NCBI GenBank assembly: GCA_029857975.1
Contig: JAOUFX010000112.1
Coordinates: forward strand, 1 to 7,949
Origin: Deltaproteobacteria bacterium
Lineage (GTDB): Bacteria > Desulfobacterota > SM23-61
Length of the DNA: 7,949 nucleotides
Direction of reading: 5' to 3'
The first letter of the stretch is position 1. Each line of letters begins with the position of its first letter. Shown piece by piece: positions 1 to 6,598 of this stretch. A model generated the notes under the pieces. The model saw only the letters and a list, made by a program, of their open reading frames with translations, was not told the origin of the DNA and did not search any database. The position numbers were made by a program, and so were the translations under genes.

Positions 1-1
1 G

Positions 2-649
2 GAGGCCTTGCATGCATCCATCCTGAGGGGTCATAAGGCCGGATTCCAGGTCTGTGTTCATGCCAACGGGGATCGAGCCATTGAGATGACCCTGGATGGA
101 TTTGAAAAAGCCCTGAGTCAATATCCCCGAAAAGACCACCGCCACCGCCTGGAACACTGCACGGTGGTGAACCGGGAAATCCTGAAGCGCATGAAGAAAC
201 TCAAACTTTTGGCCGTCCCCTTCGGCTCCTATATCCACCACCACGGGGAAAAGATGATTCCCCATTATGGCCGGGAACGGGTGGAAATGATGTTCGCCCA
301 CCGTTCTTTCCTGGATTACGGCATCCCGGTCTCCGGGAGCTCGGATAATCCCTGTGGGCCTTATGAGCCGCTCCTGGGGATCCAAAGCTGCGTCACCCGT
401 AAGAGTGCGACCGGAGAAGTGTTGGGAGCCAAGCAGAGGATTTCTGTTGATGAAGCCATCTATCTTTACACCATGGCCTCGGCCTATGCCTCTTTCGAGG
501 AACATCTCAAGGGGTCGATCACTCCCGGGAAAGTGGCTGATCTGGTTGTTTTAGGCGAGGATCCGCGGCGGGTGAACCCCGATGAGATTAAGGACATCCC
601 CGTAGAGATGACCATGGTCGGGGGAAGAATAGAATATAGTCGGTTTTAA
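2..649 (+). CDS. Amidohydrolase (Amidohydrolase_3 / YtcJ-like), C-terminal part
   Basis: This is the C-terminal part of a metal-dependent amidohydrolase. The reading frame is open to the left edge, so the true start lies outside; the TTG at position 8 is only an internal codon. Seen in sequence: VCVHANGDRAI early on, which matches the conserved His-x-x-Gly-Asp segment of YtcJ-like enzymes; RHRLEHC, the second histidine block; SGSSDNP, the late Asp that in this superfamily activates the metal-bound water; and the C-terminal ITPGKVADLVVLGEDP, typical of the small beta-sandwich part that closes amidohydrolases. The N-terminal HxH motif must lie upstream. The family hydrolyses C-N bonds of amides, cyclic amides or N-formyl compounds, and the substrate cannot be told from this part. 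The stop lies 18 nt before the binding-protein gene, so the two are probably co-transcribed. The product of the enzyme, or its substrate, may be what the transporter handles (inference). Confidence 0.88.
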   Translation, partial: EALHASILRGHKAGFQVCVHANGDRAIEMTLDGFEKALSQYPRKDHRHRLEHCTVVNREILKRMKKLKLLAVPFGSYIHHHGEKMIPHYGRERVEMMFAHRSFLDYGIPVSGSSDNPCGPYEPLLGIQSCVTRKSATGEVLGAKQRISVDEAIYLYTMASAYASFEEHLKGSITPGKVADLVVLGEDPRRVNPDEIKDIPVEMTMVGGRIEYSRF

Positions 650-667
650 AAAGGAGGGAATTGGAAA

Positions 668-2194
668 ATGTTGAATCGGATGAATAAAAAAATTTGCCTG
701 AGAATTTTTCTGATCTTTTTTGGCCTGATCCTTTGGGGAATCTTTTCTTCAGAGGCCCTCGCCCAGAAACCAGTTTATGGAGGGACGCTGACCATTGCCC
801 TCTCGGCTGAACCCCCCGGTTTGGACCCGACCACGAGCCCGGCGGCCACGATCAAGCGGGTGGTCCACTACAACATACTGGAAGGTCTGCTCAAGGTTGA
901 CCGCAATGGAAAAGTCGTCCCCGCTCTGGCGAAAAGTTACCACATTTCTAAGGATGGAAGAGAATACACCTTCAATCTGAACCAAGGGATCAAGTTTCAT
1001 GATGGGAACCCCTGCACAGCCGAAGACGTGAAATTTTCTTTCGAAAGACTTTTAGACCCCAAGACGGCCGCAGTCAATCGGAAATATTACGTGGGGGTTG
1101 AATCCATCCAGGTCGTCAATCCTTTGGCCGTGAAGTTTAGAGTAAAAAAATTCGATTCCAACTTTCTTTTTAATTTAGCACGGGGCGATGCCGTGATTGT
1201 TTCCCGGCAAGCCATGGATCGTCTGAAAAGCCAGCCCGTCGGGACTGGCCCTTTCCGATTTGTCGAATGGAAGCGAGGAGACAGCGTGGTTATGGTCAGG
1301 AACCCCGACTATTACGTCAAAGGAATTCCTTACCTGGACAAGGTTGTTTTTAAATTCATTCCTGATCCCAGTGCGCAGCTGGCTGCTCTCCGTGCGGGGG
1401 ATGTGGATGTACTTGCCTATGACCTGAGTCCGGAAAATGCTCCTATGCTGGAGAAGGATCCGCGTTTTAAAGTGCTTAAGGGTCACACCACCACGGATGT
1501 TATCATGGCCATCAACAACTCCCGGAAACCCTTCAATGACCCGCGGGTTCGCCAGGCCATCACCCTCGCCATCGACCGGAAGGCGGTCATCGAGGGGGCC
1601 GTGGCTGGGTATGGATCTCCCATCGGCAGTCATATGGACCCAACCAACCCTTATTATATAGACCTTTCAGGGCTCTATCCTTACAATCTGGAGAAAGCTA
1701 AAAAACTCTTGGCGGAGGCAGGTTATCCCAACGGATTTGCAGCGGTACTTAAACTTCCCGAGCCTTATGCCTATGCGCGGAGATCGGGAGAGATCATCGC
1801 GGATCAACTTTCCAAAGCAGGGATCAAATTGACCATTGAAGTCATTCAATGGGGGCAATGGATCGACCGGATTTTCAAGAATGCCGAATATGATTTGACG
1901 GTCATTGGCCATGCCGAACCATTCGACATCGAAATCTACGGCCGGCCGAATTATTACTTCCGTTACCACAACCCAAAATTTCAGGCGCTGGTGAAGAAGG
2001 CCGAAGAGGAAATGAATGAACCGGCCCGGAAAAAGATTTATGAGGAAGCACAGCGAATGCTCGCCGATGACTTTGTCAATGCGTACCTCTTTGTCTATCC
2101 GGCTCTGCCGGTGGTGAAAAAAGAGGTAATGAACTGGTGGAAAGATTATCCCACGATTGCCGCGGACGCCACGGAAGTTTACCTCCAGAAATAA
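668..2194 (+). CDS. ABC transporter substrate-binding protein, family 5 (peptide/nickel/opine type)
   Basis: This is a 508-residue periplasmic solute-binding protein of the DppA/OppA type (SBP family 5), the usual family length. The start is ATG 668 with an AGGAGG ribosome site 10 nt upstream; a second ATG four codons on is less well placed. Residues 1-32 form a Sec signal peptide: basic n-region, hydrophobic core 11-27, and a likely cut after ALA at 30-32. No lipobox is seen (the Cys at 10 precedes the core), so it is probably soluble in the periplasm. Family landmarks are YGGTLTIAL at the mature N-terminus, GLDPTTSP, the VGTGPFRFVEW segment near 191-201, LRAGDVDVL near 241-249 and FNDPRVRQAITLAIDR near 289-304. 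It delivers ligand to the two permeases downstream. Ligands of this family range from di- and oligopeptides to nickel, opines and glycosides, and the sequence alone does not choose between them. Confidence 0.93.
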   Translation: MLNRMNKKICLRIFLIFFGLILWGIFSSEALAQKPVYGGTLTIALSAEPPGLDPTTSPAATIKRVVHYNILEGLLKVDRNGKVVPALAKSYHISKDGREYTFNLNQGIKFHDGNPCTAEDVKFSFERLLDPKTAAVNRKYYVGVESIQVVNPLAVKFRVKKFDSNFLFNLARGDAVIVSRQAMDRLKSQPVGTGPFRFVEWKRGDSVVMVRNPDYYVKGIPYLDKVVFKFIPDPSAQLAALRAGDVDVLAYDLSPENAPMLEKDPRFKVLKGHTTTDVIMAINNSRKPFNDPRVRQAITLAIDRKAVIEGAVAGYGSPIGSHMDPTNPYYIDLSGLYPYNLEKAKKLLAEAGYPNGFAAVLKLPEPYAYARRSGEIIADQLSKAGIKLTIEVIQWGQWIDRIFKNAEYDLTVIGHAEPFDIEIYGRPNYYFRYHNPKFQALVKKAEEEMNEPARKKIYEEAQRMLADDFVNAYLFVYPALPVVKKEVMNWWKDYPTIAADATEVYLQK

Positions 2195-2266
2195 AGAATA
2201 ATGGGACGCAGAGCAACACAGAAAAAACGGATATGAAATAGAAAAGAACCTAAAAAAGGCAATCCG

Positions 2267-2418
2267 CCACAGAGGGCACAGAGGCCACAGAGGTTTCAGG
2301 ACCCAAAGATAAATGACAAATGCGAACGTTGGGAGAGCTTATTTGGGCTTTGAGCGTAGGAAAGCTACTCTTATTCGTAACATTAATATCTCTGGGCTCT
2401 CTGGGTAAATCTGGGTCC
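2267..2418. repeat. Degenerate CACAGAG-type intergenic repeat with opposed ends
   Basis: Positions 2267-2293 hold three consecutive 9-nt units of the form (C/G)CACAGAGG. A looser match (CAGAG/ACACAG) lies near 2206-2220. At the other end, 2391-2415, TCTGGG occurs three times at 9-10 nt spacing; on the other strand this reads CCCAGA, a similar motif pointing the opposite way. GGACCCA (2299-2305) also faces TGGGTCC (2412-2418). The whole looks like a decayed mobile or folded intergenic element inserted between the binding-protein and permease genes. Such purine-rich CACAGAG repeats are familiar between genes in several environmental bacterial phyla (general knowledge, not checked here). No transposase or open frame is inside. 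Confidence 0.5.
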
Positions 2419-2429
2419 AATGAATTCCT

Positions 2430-3395
2430 ATGTTCGCTTTTTTATGCCAACGCATCCTCATTTTAATCGCCACTCTTCTCTTGGTTTCCGGGATGATCTT
2501 CATCGTCCTCCAGGTCATCCCGGGGGACCCGGCCCAGATCATTTTGGGCATTCAGGCCACCCCCGAAAATTTGCAGGAGCTACGCCATAAATTGGGACTG
2601 GACCAGCCCCTTGCCGTGCAGTACTGGAATTGGCTAAGCGCGTTGGTCCGGGGGGATTTTGGCCGGTCGATTACCTATGAAGTCCCCATCAGCACCTTGA
2701 TCGCCTCGCGCTTGCCAGTAACCATTCCCCTGGCCATCCTGGCTATATTTTTCGCTGTCATCTTCTCCATCCCTCTGGGAATTTATGCGGCCGTCCACCG
2801 CAACCAACCCGGGGATTACGGGGTCATGATTTTTTCCCAGATTGGACTTGCTATACCCGCCTTCTGGGCCGGGATCCTTTTTATCCTATTCTTTGCCGTT
2901 CATCTGCAATGGTTTTCGGCGGGGGGGGCCAAATCCTGGATGGAAACGCCGCTGGGGGCGTTGAAGTCTCTTCTCCTCCCGGCTCTTTCCCTCGGTCTTA
3001 TCCGCGCTGCGGTGCTGGCCCGTCTCACCCGTTCCTGTATGCTGGAGGCCCTCGGGGAAGATTACATCCGTACCGCCCGCTCCAAAGGCCTGGCAGAAAC
3101 AATGGTTGTTTACAAACATGCCCTGCGCAACGCTTTAATTCCAGTGGTAACCATTGTCGGCCTGCAGATGGGGGAACTTTTAGCTGGAGCCATCGTGATC
3201 GAGAATGTCTTCAATTTACCCGGACTGGGCCGGTTGATTTTTCTGGCCATCGGTCAGCGGGACTTGCCTGTGGTTCAGGGGGTAAGCTTGCTGATTGCTT
3301 TCTTCATCGTAATGGTGAACTTCGGAGTGGACGTGATTTATGGGGTCGTTGACCCGCGCCTACGGGTTGGGGAACGCAAGGAGATAGTGATTTGA
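2430..3395 (+). CDS. ABC transporter permease, DppB/OppB type
   Basis: This is a 321-residue inner-membrane permease of the binding-protein-dependent transport family, close to the usual DppB length. An N-terminal helix (about 9-29) is followed by the IPGDPA motif at 30-35, which is characteristic of DppB. Then come a periplasmic loop with LGLDQPLAVQYWNWL and GDFGRS, and about five more hydrophobic segments (97-121, 137-161, 178-198, 238-258, 284-306). The EAA loop that contacts the ATPase is at 211-236 (DYIRTARSKG...HALRNALIP). The conserved ENVFNLPGLGRL follows at 258-269, and the protein closes with VDPRLR. ATG 2430 is the first possible start, because an in-frame TGA lies at 2421. No Shine-Dalgarno sequence is visible before it; the repeat described at 2267-2418 ends 11 nt upstream. 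It forms a heterodimeric channel with the next gene, whose start it overlaps. Confidence 0.93.
   Translation: MFAFLCQRILILIATLLLVSGMIFIVLQVIPGDPAQIILGIQATPENLQELRHKLGLDQPLAVQYWNWLSALVRGDFGRSITYEVPISTLIASRLPVTIPLAILAIFFAVIFSIPLGIYAAVHRNQPGDYGVMIFSQIGLAIPAFWAGILFILFFAVHLQWFSAGGAKSWMETPLGALKSLLLPALSLGLIRAAVLARLTRSCMLEALGEDYIRTARSKGLAETMVVYKHALRNALIPVVTIVGLQMGELLAGAIVIENVFNLPGLGRLIFLAIGQRDLPVVQGVSLLIAFFIVMVNFGVDVIYGVVDPRLRVGERKEIVI
3378..3383 (+). promoter_or_regulatory. Ribosome binding site that fixes the TTG start of the DppC-type permease
   Basis: AAGGAG lies inside the 3' end of the upstream permease gene, 8 nt before TTG 3392. That TTG overlaps the upstream TGA stop as TTGA, the usual layout for translational coupling. 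The nearby GTG at 3387 is in a different frame, so the TTG is the supported start. Confidence 0.7.
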
Positions 3396-4219
3396 AGCGG
3401 GCGTTGCGAAGCGTAAATTTAATTCTGGGGGTAATTCTGGTCATGGCCATCGTAATTATGGCCTTCCTCAGCATTGCTTACACTCCCCATGATCCCAATC
3501 GTATGAACATTGAGCAACGGTTCCAATCTCCCGGCTCTGCCCACCTTTTAGGCACGGACCAATACGGCCGGGACATCTTAAGCCGGGTGATGATAGGAGC
3601 GGTAAACTCCCTCATCGTCGGTTGGGTGGCGGTGGGAATCGGCATGGGGTTTGGAGTTTTACTGGGCTCTCTGGCCGCTTTTTGGCGAGGCTGGAAAGAC
3701 GAAGGAGTGATGCGGCTGGTCGATACTTTGTATGGTTTTCCAGCCGTTCTCAGCGCCATATTGATTACTTCAATCTTTGGGCCCGGAATCATTAACAGCA
3801 TGGTGGCCATCGGGATATTCAATATCCCAATTTTCGCCCGTCTCACCCGGGGGGCCTCCCTTTCGATGTGGCAAAGAGATTTCGTAACTTCAGCCCGGGC
3901 CGTCGGGCAAAGTAACCAGGCGATCATCTGGCACACCATTTTACCGAATATTCTTTCTCCGTTGATCGTACAGGGAACGGTGCAGTTGGCCATCGCCATT
4001 CTGGCGGAGGCGGCGCTGAGTTACCTCGGCCTGGGAACCCAACCCCCTCATGCCAGTTGGGGTAGAATGCTGAGCGAAGCCCAAACCTTCATGGAGATTT
4101 CTCCCTGGCTGGCCATATTCCCCGGCCTGGCCATAGCCTGGGCCGTGCTGGGTTTCAACCTGCTCGGCGATGGGTTAAGGGATCTGCTGGATCCGAAATT
4201 GACCGAGGCGAGGCCATAA
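3392..4219 (+). CDS. ABC transporter permease, DppC/OppC type
   Basis: This 275-residue inner-membrane protein is the second permease of the peptide-type importer and has normal family length. It starts with TTG, supported by AAGGAG 8 nt upstream and a 4-nt overlap with the previous stop. Seen in order: a first helix (about 9-28); the DppC hallmark HLLGTDQYGRDILSR at 51-65, followed by a helix pair (about 70-97); the segment VDTLYGFPAVL; the EAA loop at 164-189 (FVTSARAVG...HTILPNILSP) for docking an ATPase; ALSYLGLGTQPP at 208-219; and the closing NLLGDGLRDLLDPKL at 256-270. All the expected motifs are present, with no sign of decay. DppD/DppF-type ATPases do not follow, so they must be encoded elsewhere, perhaps left of this window or supplied by another transporter. 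Confidence 0.93.
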   Translation: MKRALRSVNLILGVILVMAIVIMAFLSIAYTPHDPNRMNIEQRFQSPGSAHLLGTDQYGRDILSRVMIGAVNSLIVGWVAVGIGMGFGVLLGSLAAFWRGWKDEGVMRLVDTLYGFPAVLSAILITSIFGPGIINSMVAIGIFNIPIFARLTRGASLSMWQRDFVTSARAVGQSNQAIIWHTILPNILSPLIVQGTVQLAIAILAEAALSYLGLGTQPPHASWGRMLSEAQTFMEISPWLAIFPGLAIAWAVLGFNLLGDGLRDLLDPKLTEARP

Positions 4220-4228
4220 AGGGGGGAA

Positions 4229-4270
4229 TCCCGCCTTGGGCGGGACTCCTTCCCTTGGAAAAGGGAGGAG
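4229..4270 (+). terminator. Double GC-rich hairpin at the end of the transporter operon
   Basis: Two adjacent stem-loops start 9 nt after the last permease codon. The first is TCCCGCC (4229-4235), loop TTG, GGCGGGA (4239-4245). The second is CTCC, bulged T, TCCCTT (4246-4256), a GGAA loop of GNRA type, then AAGGGAGGAG (4261-4270), giving about 10 pairs. There is no T-run after either stem, so an intrinsic terminator is doubtful. It may instead protect the 3' end of the mRNA, act with Rho, or be a dispersed palindromic repeat. Confidence 0.4.
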
Positions 4271-4386
4271 GAGAGGGATTTAGGATTTGATCAGACAGGC
4301 AGTGTCAGGGAAGGCCGGGGTTGAAGATTAGCACCTACAAGCCTGTAGTTTCGTCAAGAGTATGCAATTCGGGATTACTGGTTGTA

Positions 4387-4443
4387 GCTTAACGACTTCA
4401 TTCAGTCGCCATTCTTAGCGGCCAGCTGAATCGGTTGTTAATA
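4387..4443 (-). repeat. Candidate integron attC site (57-nt imperfect inverted repeat), left
   Basis: Read on the - strand, this element ends in GTTAAGC, a perfect match to the integron R' core GTTRRRY. On the + strand TTAACGAC (4389-4396) pairs with GTTGTTAA (4434-4441), including one G-T wobble. After an unequal internal loop (TTC against CG), ATTCAG (4400-4405) pairs with CTGAAT (4426-4431). A two-part stem with extra unpaired bases and R', R'' ends is how attC sites are built, and 57 nt is at the short end of their known length range. The R'' side (TATTAAC) departs from RYYYAAC at the outer two positions. The site lies 54 nt beyond the stop of the small membrane-protein gene, the right place for a cassette's own attC. 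This is hypothesis level only. Confidence 0.3.
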
Positions 4444-4497
4444 TCAACTTAGCTTCTAGATCATGCCAAGATGCCAATTGCTGGCAAATATTCTATT

Positions 4498-4911
4498 CTA
4501 ACGATCGGACTCTTTCGCAAAGACGTATGGAAAAGGTATTGCTATCAAGTCTCCAACGATATACACGATGAAAAACACGACATACCCTGTCGCATATGTC
4601 GGAAATTCGCCTGCAATCAGAACAGGAAGAATAACCCCAATGAACCAGACCACCTTATAGGTCAGCTGTAACAACAAAAGAGGCGAAAATTTTAGAGGAG
4701 ACCGGAGACCTAATATGGATAAGAGGCCGAAGGCAACCCAGACACTGCCACAGATTCCAAAAACGATAGGATCTTGACTCGGCCAGCCAAAGATAGATCG
4801 TATGATACTTGGGATTAGAATAATTCCCAAACCTGATCCCCCTGCGTGAATGATGGTCAAAATATACATTCCCTTGAGCCATCCCCATCGGACATTGTTG
4901 TCTTGAGACAT
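4498..4911 (-). CDS. Small four-helix membrane protein, function unknown
   Basis: This is a conserved-looking hypothetical inner-membrane protein of 137 residues. The preferred start is ATG 4911, with AAAGGGGG 8 nt before it; an in-frame GTG at 4920 would sit within that ribosome site. Numbering from the ATG, about four hydrophobic segments are seen: 14-35, 45-67 (with FGICGSVWVAFGLLSILG), 74-97 (PLLLLQLTYKVVWFIG) and 105-130 (ATGYVVFFIVYIVGDLIAIP). The ends are short and charged. The pattern of helices with conserved-looking Gly, Trp and Pro, including GDLIAIPFPYVF near the end, resembles small DUF-type membrane proteins of other bacteria, but I cannot name the family. The gene lies alone between two 57-nt inverted repeats and points the same way as the protease gene upstream. 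It could be an integron-like cassette cargo (inference). AT content appears higher than in the transporter genes. Confidence 0.72.
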   Translation of the reverse strand: MSQDNNVRWGWLKGMYILTIIHAGGSGLGIILIPSIIRSIFGWPSQDPIVFGICGSVWVAFGLLSILGLRSPLKFSPLLLLQLTYKVVWFIGVILPVLIAGEFPTYATGYVVFFIVYIVGDLIAIPFPYVFAKESDR

Positions 4912-4956
4912 TATCGGCACCCCCTTTCTTGTATTTGTTATTTATAGGTCACCCTC

Positions 4957-5013
4957 ATATAACGTCTTAAATCATCCGAAACTGTAAGCTGTCGGCTGGA
5001 TTTGGTGTTTGGC
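4957..5013 (-). repeat. Candidate integron attC site (57-nt imperfect inverted repeat), right
   Basis: This element has the same length and orientation as the one at 4387-4443. On the - strand it begins GCCAAAC (one mismatch to RYYYAAC) and ends GTTATAT (one mismatch to GTTRRRY). Between these, AAATC pairs with GATTT and CCGA with TCGG, separated by unequal unpaired bases (CAG against AT), and the outer AAC pairs with GTT. The outer stem is weaker than in the left element. It lies 84 nt beyond the stop of the protease gene and 45 nt before the start of the small membrane-protein gene. Taken alone this could be chance; its equal size and placement give it some weight. Confidence 0.2.
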
Positions 5014-5097
5014 GATACTTTTCAATGGATTTTGAGTCAATATTTAACTTTCCATGACTTATTCCCTTTTTTCTTTAATGCACCTCTTGCCAAGACC

Positions 5098-6471
5098 TCA
5101 TGGCCTGTTGCTAAAGCCTAACTTCGTTGCATCTATCTCAATGGTATAGGATCCTGCATGTTTCTCGATCAGACGCAGAATCCATCCGTTTTCTTTATCG
5201 ACGAAGGTATCATTTCGTTTTGGCCCAATGTCGAAGGGCGCGCCCCTAAACTCAGGTATGTTTGGATGTGCGTCCACAAGCTTCAGGATTCCTTGAGCTT
5301 CTTTTATGGTCTCGTCCACATAGTAGATTAAGACACCGCTGCTCGGAAGCACACTGTCGCAGCCTACTTGTTGCCGGTGTTCAAGCAGATAGTATGTGTT
5401 GGGTGTAAGCGGAATCTTCACCACTTGAGTGCCTGAAGTCGGCAGTTCTAAAGGATTGAGCTTGAGCTTCAAGAAATCTCCTGGTTTGACTATGGCTACC
5501 TGCGGTTCAGCTATCCAACCGAGCCTCAGCTTTGTGAATGAGGACGGCCCAGCTGGAGGCCTATTCGGGTCTACCGTGTGGAAACCCATGAGATCCCATG
5601 GACCAATATACTTCGCGTAGTATTGTGTCAGGCCATGCCAGTTGCCTCGGGTCATGTACGCCTTTAGGTCGTATAAGTCTCCAGCCACTCTACGATATCT
5701 GGCCAAATTACGCGCCCGCATCCGTGGGAAGTATACTCCCTCCTCATAGCCCCCAAGCTGGTGAATGAACTCGTGGGCAAACATTCCTAAGTGCGCACCT
5801 GCTGTAGCCAAGGAGGATCCTCTCACGCTCTGGCCCGAAGGTGTTCTGAACTCCAACCCAGCGAGAGGACCACACATTGCTCCCCCACCAAAGGCATACC
5901 ATTTTGCTGGTGGGGAAAGTCCAATAACGACGACGCTGTGACGGTACTTCGAGAAGTCAATATCACGATCAGCCAGGCTGATGGCATCGGAAATCAACTC
6001 TACCAGGGGCCTAAGATAAGCCACCAAGTCGCCACTGAACCAGTTTTTCTGGCTATTAGTAACTGCGTCTACGGATCTATCGGGTAGCACATACCATTTT
6101 TTTGTCATATCTCCGGTAAGCCATGTCTTGCCGTAGGATACTTCCTTGATGTAATCGTTGAGTTCCTCGAAGACTCGTCGGTGAACCTCCTGCCGAGAAA
6201 ACCTATTTCTGAACTTAGGCAACTCCACGAGGATGACAATAGTCTTCTGCTCGCCTAGGGCATCAACCGCCCTCAGTTCAGGAAGCGGGGGCTTCCGCTC
6301 CCCCCGGGTATCAACCGCCTTGGGTTCCGGAACAGGGGATCCTGGCATACCCGAGTGAGGTAGTTGACAGCTGCCTAACAAGAATAAGAACAAAATGAGA
6401 CCGGCACTCGAGTTAATGAGTGTTATAGCAATAGTATTCAATCTGGATCTCGTGGCTTCTCTGTCTGTCAT
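5098..6471 (-). CDS. M6-type (immune inhibitor A-like) metalloprotease lipoprotein
   Basis: This 457-residue protein is probably a surface or periplasmic zinc protease. Start ATG 6471 has AAAGGG 8 nt upstream. A hydrophobic segment (about 11-32) ends in LLGSC with Cys35 as the likely lipidated residue; Gln follows, so outer-membrane sorting is plausible. Residues 48-79 are two 16-residue tandem repeats forming a linker. The catalytic core has HEFIH at 233-237 (zinc ligands His233 and His237, base Glu234) followed by Gly240. The third ligand position of the HExxHxxGxx(H/D) pattern is Glu243, whereas M6 enzymes usually have Asp. Further M6 landmarks are GPWDLMG at 290-296 (Met-turn), SFTKLRLGWI at 311-320, and YYLLEH followed by LPSSGVLIYYVDE at 375-387. 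Known M6 enzymes degrade host or environmental proteins. The gene stands alone, followed by a 57-nt inverted repeat, with a GTTAGGC core just upstream. The exact substrate and whether Glu243 binds zinc are unknown. Confidence 0.85.
   Translation of the reverse strand: MTDREATRSRLNTIAITLINSSAGLILFLFLLGSCQLPHSGMPGSPVPEPKAVDTRGERKPPLPELRAVDALGEQKTIVILVELPKFRNRFSRQEVHRRVFEELNDYIKEVSYGKTWLTGDMTKKWYVLPDRSVDAVTNSQKNWFSGDLVAYLRPLVELISDAISLADRDIDFSKYRHSVVVIGLSPPAKWYAFGGGAMCGPLAGLEFRTPSGQSVRGSSLATAGAHLGMFAHEFIHQLGGYEEGVYFPRMRARNLARYRRVAGDLYDLKAYMTRGNWHGLTQYYAKYIGPWDLMGFHTVDPNRPPAGPSSFTKLRLGWIAEPQVAIVKPGDFLKLKLNPLELPTSGTQVVKIPLTPNTYYLLEHRQQVGCDSVLPSSGVLIYYVDETIKEAQGILKLVDAHPNIPEFRGAPFDIGPKRNDTFVDKENGWILRLIEKHAGSYTIEIDATKLGFSNRP
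6235..6330 (-). repeat. Two-copy 48-bp tandem repeat within the protease gene
   Basis: Residues 48-63 and 64-79 of the protease are a 16-residue duplication with the shared pattern PE(P/L)(K/R)AVDxxGE(R/Q)K. It is also visible in DNA: ATCAACCGCC recurs exactly 48 nt apart (6262 and 6310), but many synonymous and other changes separate the copies, so the duplication is not recent. It probably forms a flexible Pro- and charge-rich spacer between the lipid anchor and the catalytic domain. Confidence 0.75.
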
Positions 6472-6485
6472 ATTATTTTCCCTTT

Positions 6486-6503
6486 GCCTAACAGTGATTA
6501 GGC
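6486..6503 (-). promoter_or_regulatory. GCCTAA/TTAGGC palindrome with an integron-like GTTAGGC core before the protease start
   Basis: GCCTAA (6486-6491) and TTAGGC (6498-6503) form a 6-bp stem with a 6-nt loop. On the - strand the end nearest the gene reads GTTAGGC, the most canonical form of the integron R' core, 14 nt before the protease ATG. No full-length attC stem extends upstream of it. It could be a cassette boundary, an operator for a dimeric regulator, or chance. Confidence 0.25.
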
Positions 6504-6598
6504 CGGTCTACCTTTGACCTTTTCAAGAAGTCTTTTTAAATAATCAGATTCAATTTCTGAAGATTAAAAAAAAATCAAGAATTATCGTGTCCATAAAT

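Noticed and set aside
8..649. TTG at 8 as the true start of the amidohydrolase
   Set aside because: The frame is open to the edge and the N-terminal metal-binding part of the family is missing, so the gene must begin outside the window.
1175..1633. 152-codon open frame on the - strand
   Set aside because: Antisense to the binding-protein gene, no ribosome site, no recognisable motifs.
2267..2293. CRISPR array
   Set aside because: The units are 9 nt with no spacers; far too short for CRISPR repeats and no cas genes.
2339..2551. 70-codon - strand frame spanning the permease start
   Set aside because: Composition is very rich in Met, Arg and Lys, and it overlaps the conserved N-terminus of the permease; a shadow.
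3478..3999. 173-codon open frame on the - strand
   Set aside because: Lies wholly antisense to the DppC-type permease, whose motifs are all intact; the translation resembles no family and is an artefact of codon bias.
4331..4350. CTACA/TGTAG small palindrome
   Set aside because: Only five pairs, no conserved context; expected by chance in this length of sequence.
4471..4671. 66-codon + strand frame antisense to the small membrane protein
   Set aside because: The opposite strand gives a coherent four-helix protein with a good ribosome site; this frame does not.
5791..6087. 98-codon + strand frame inside the protease gene
   Set aside because: Antisense to clear M6 core motifs; no independent support.
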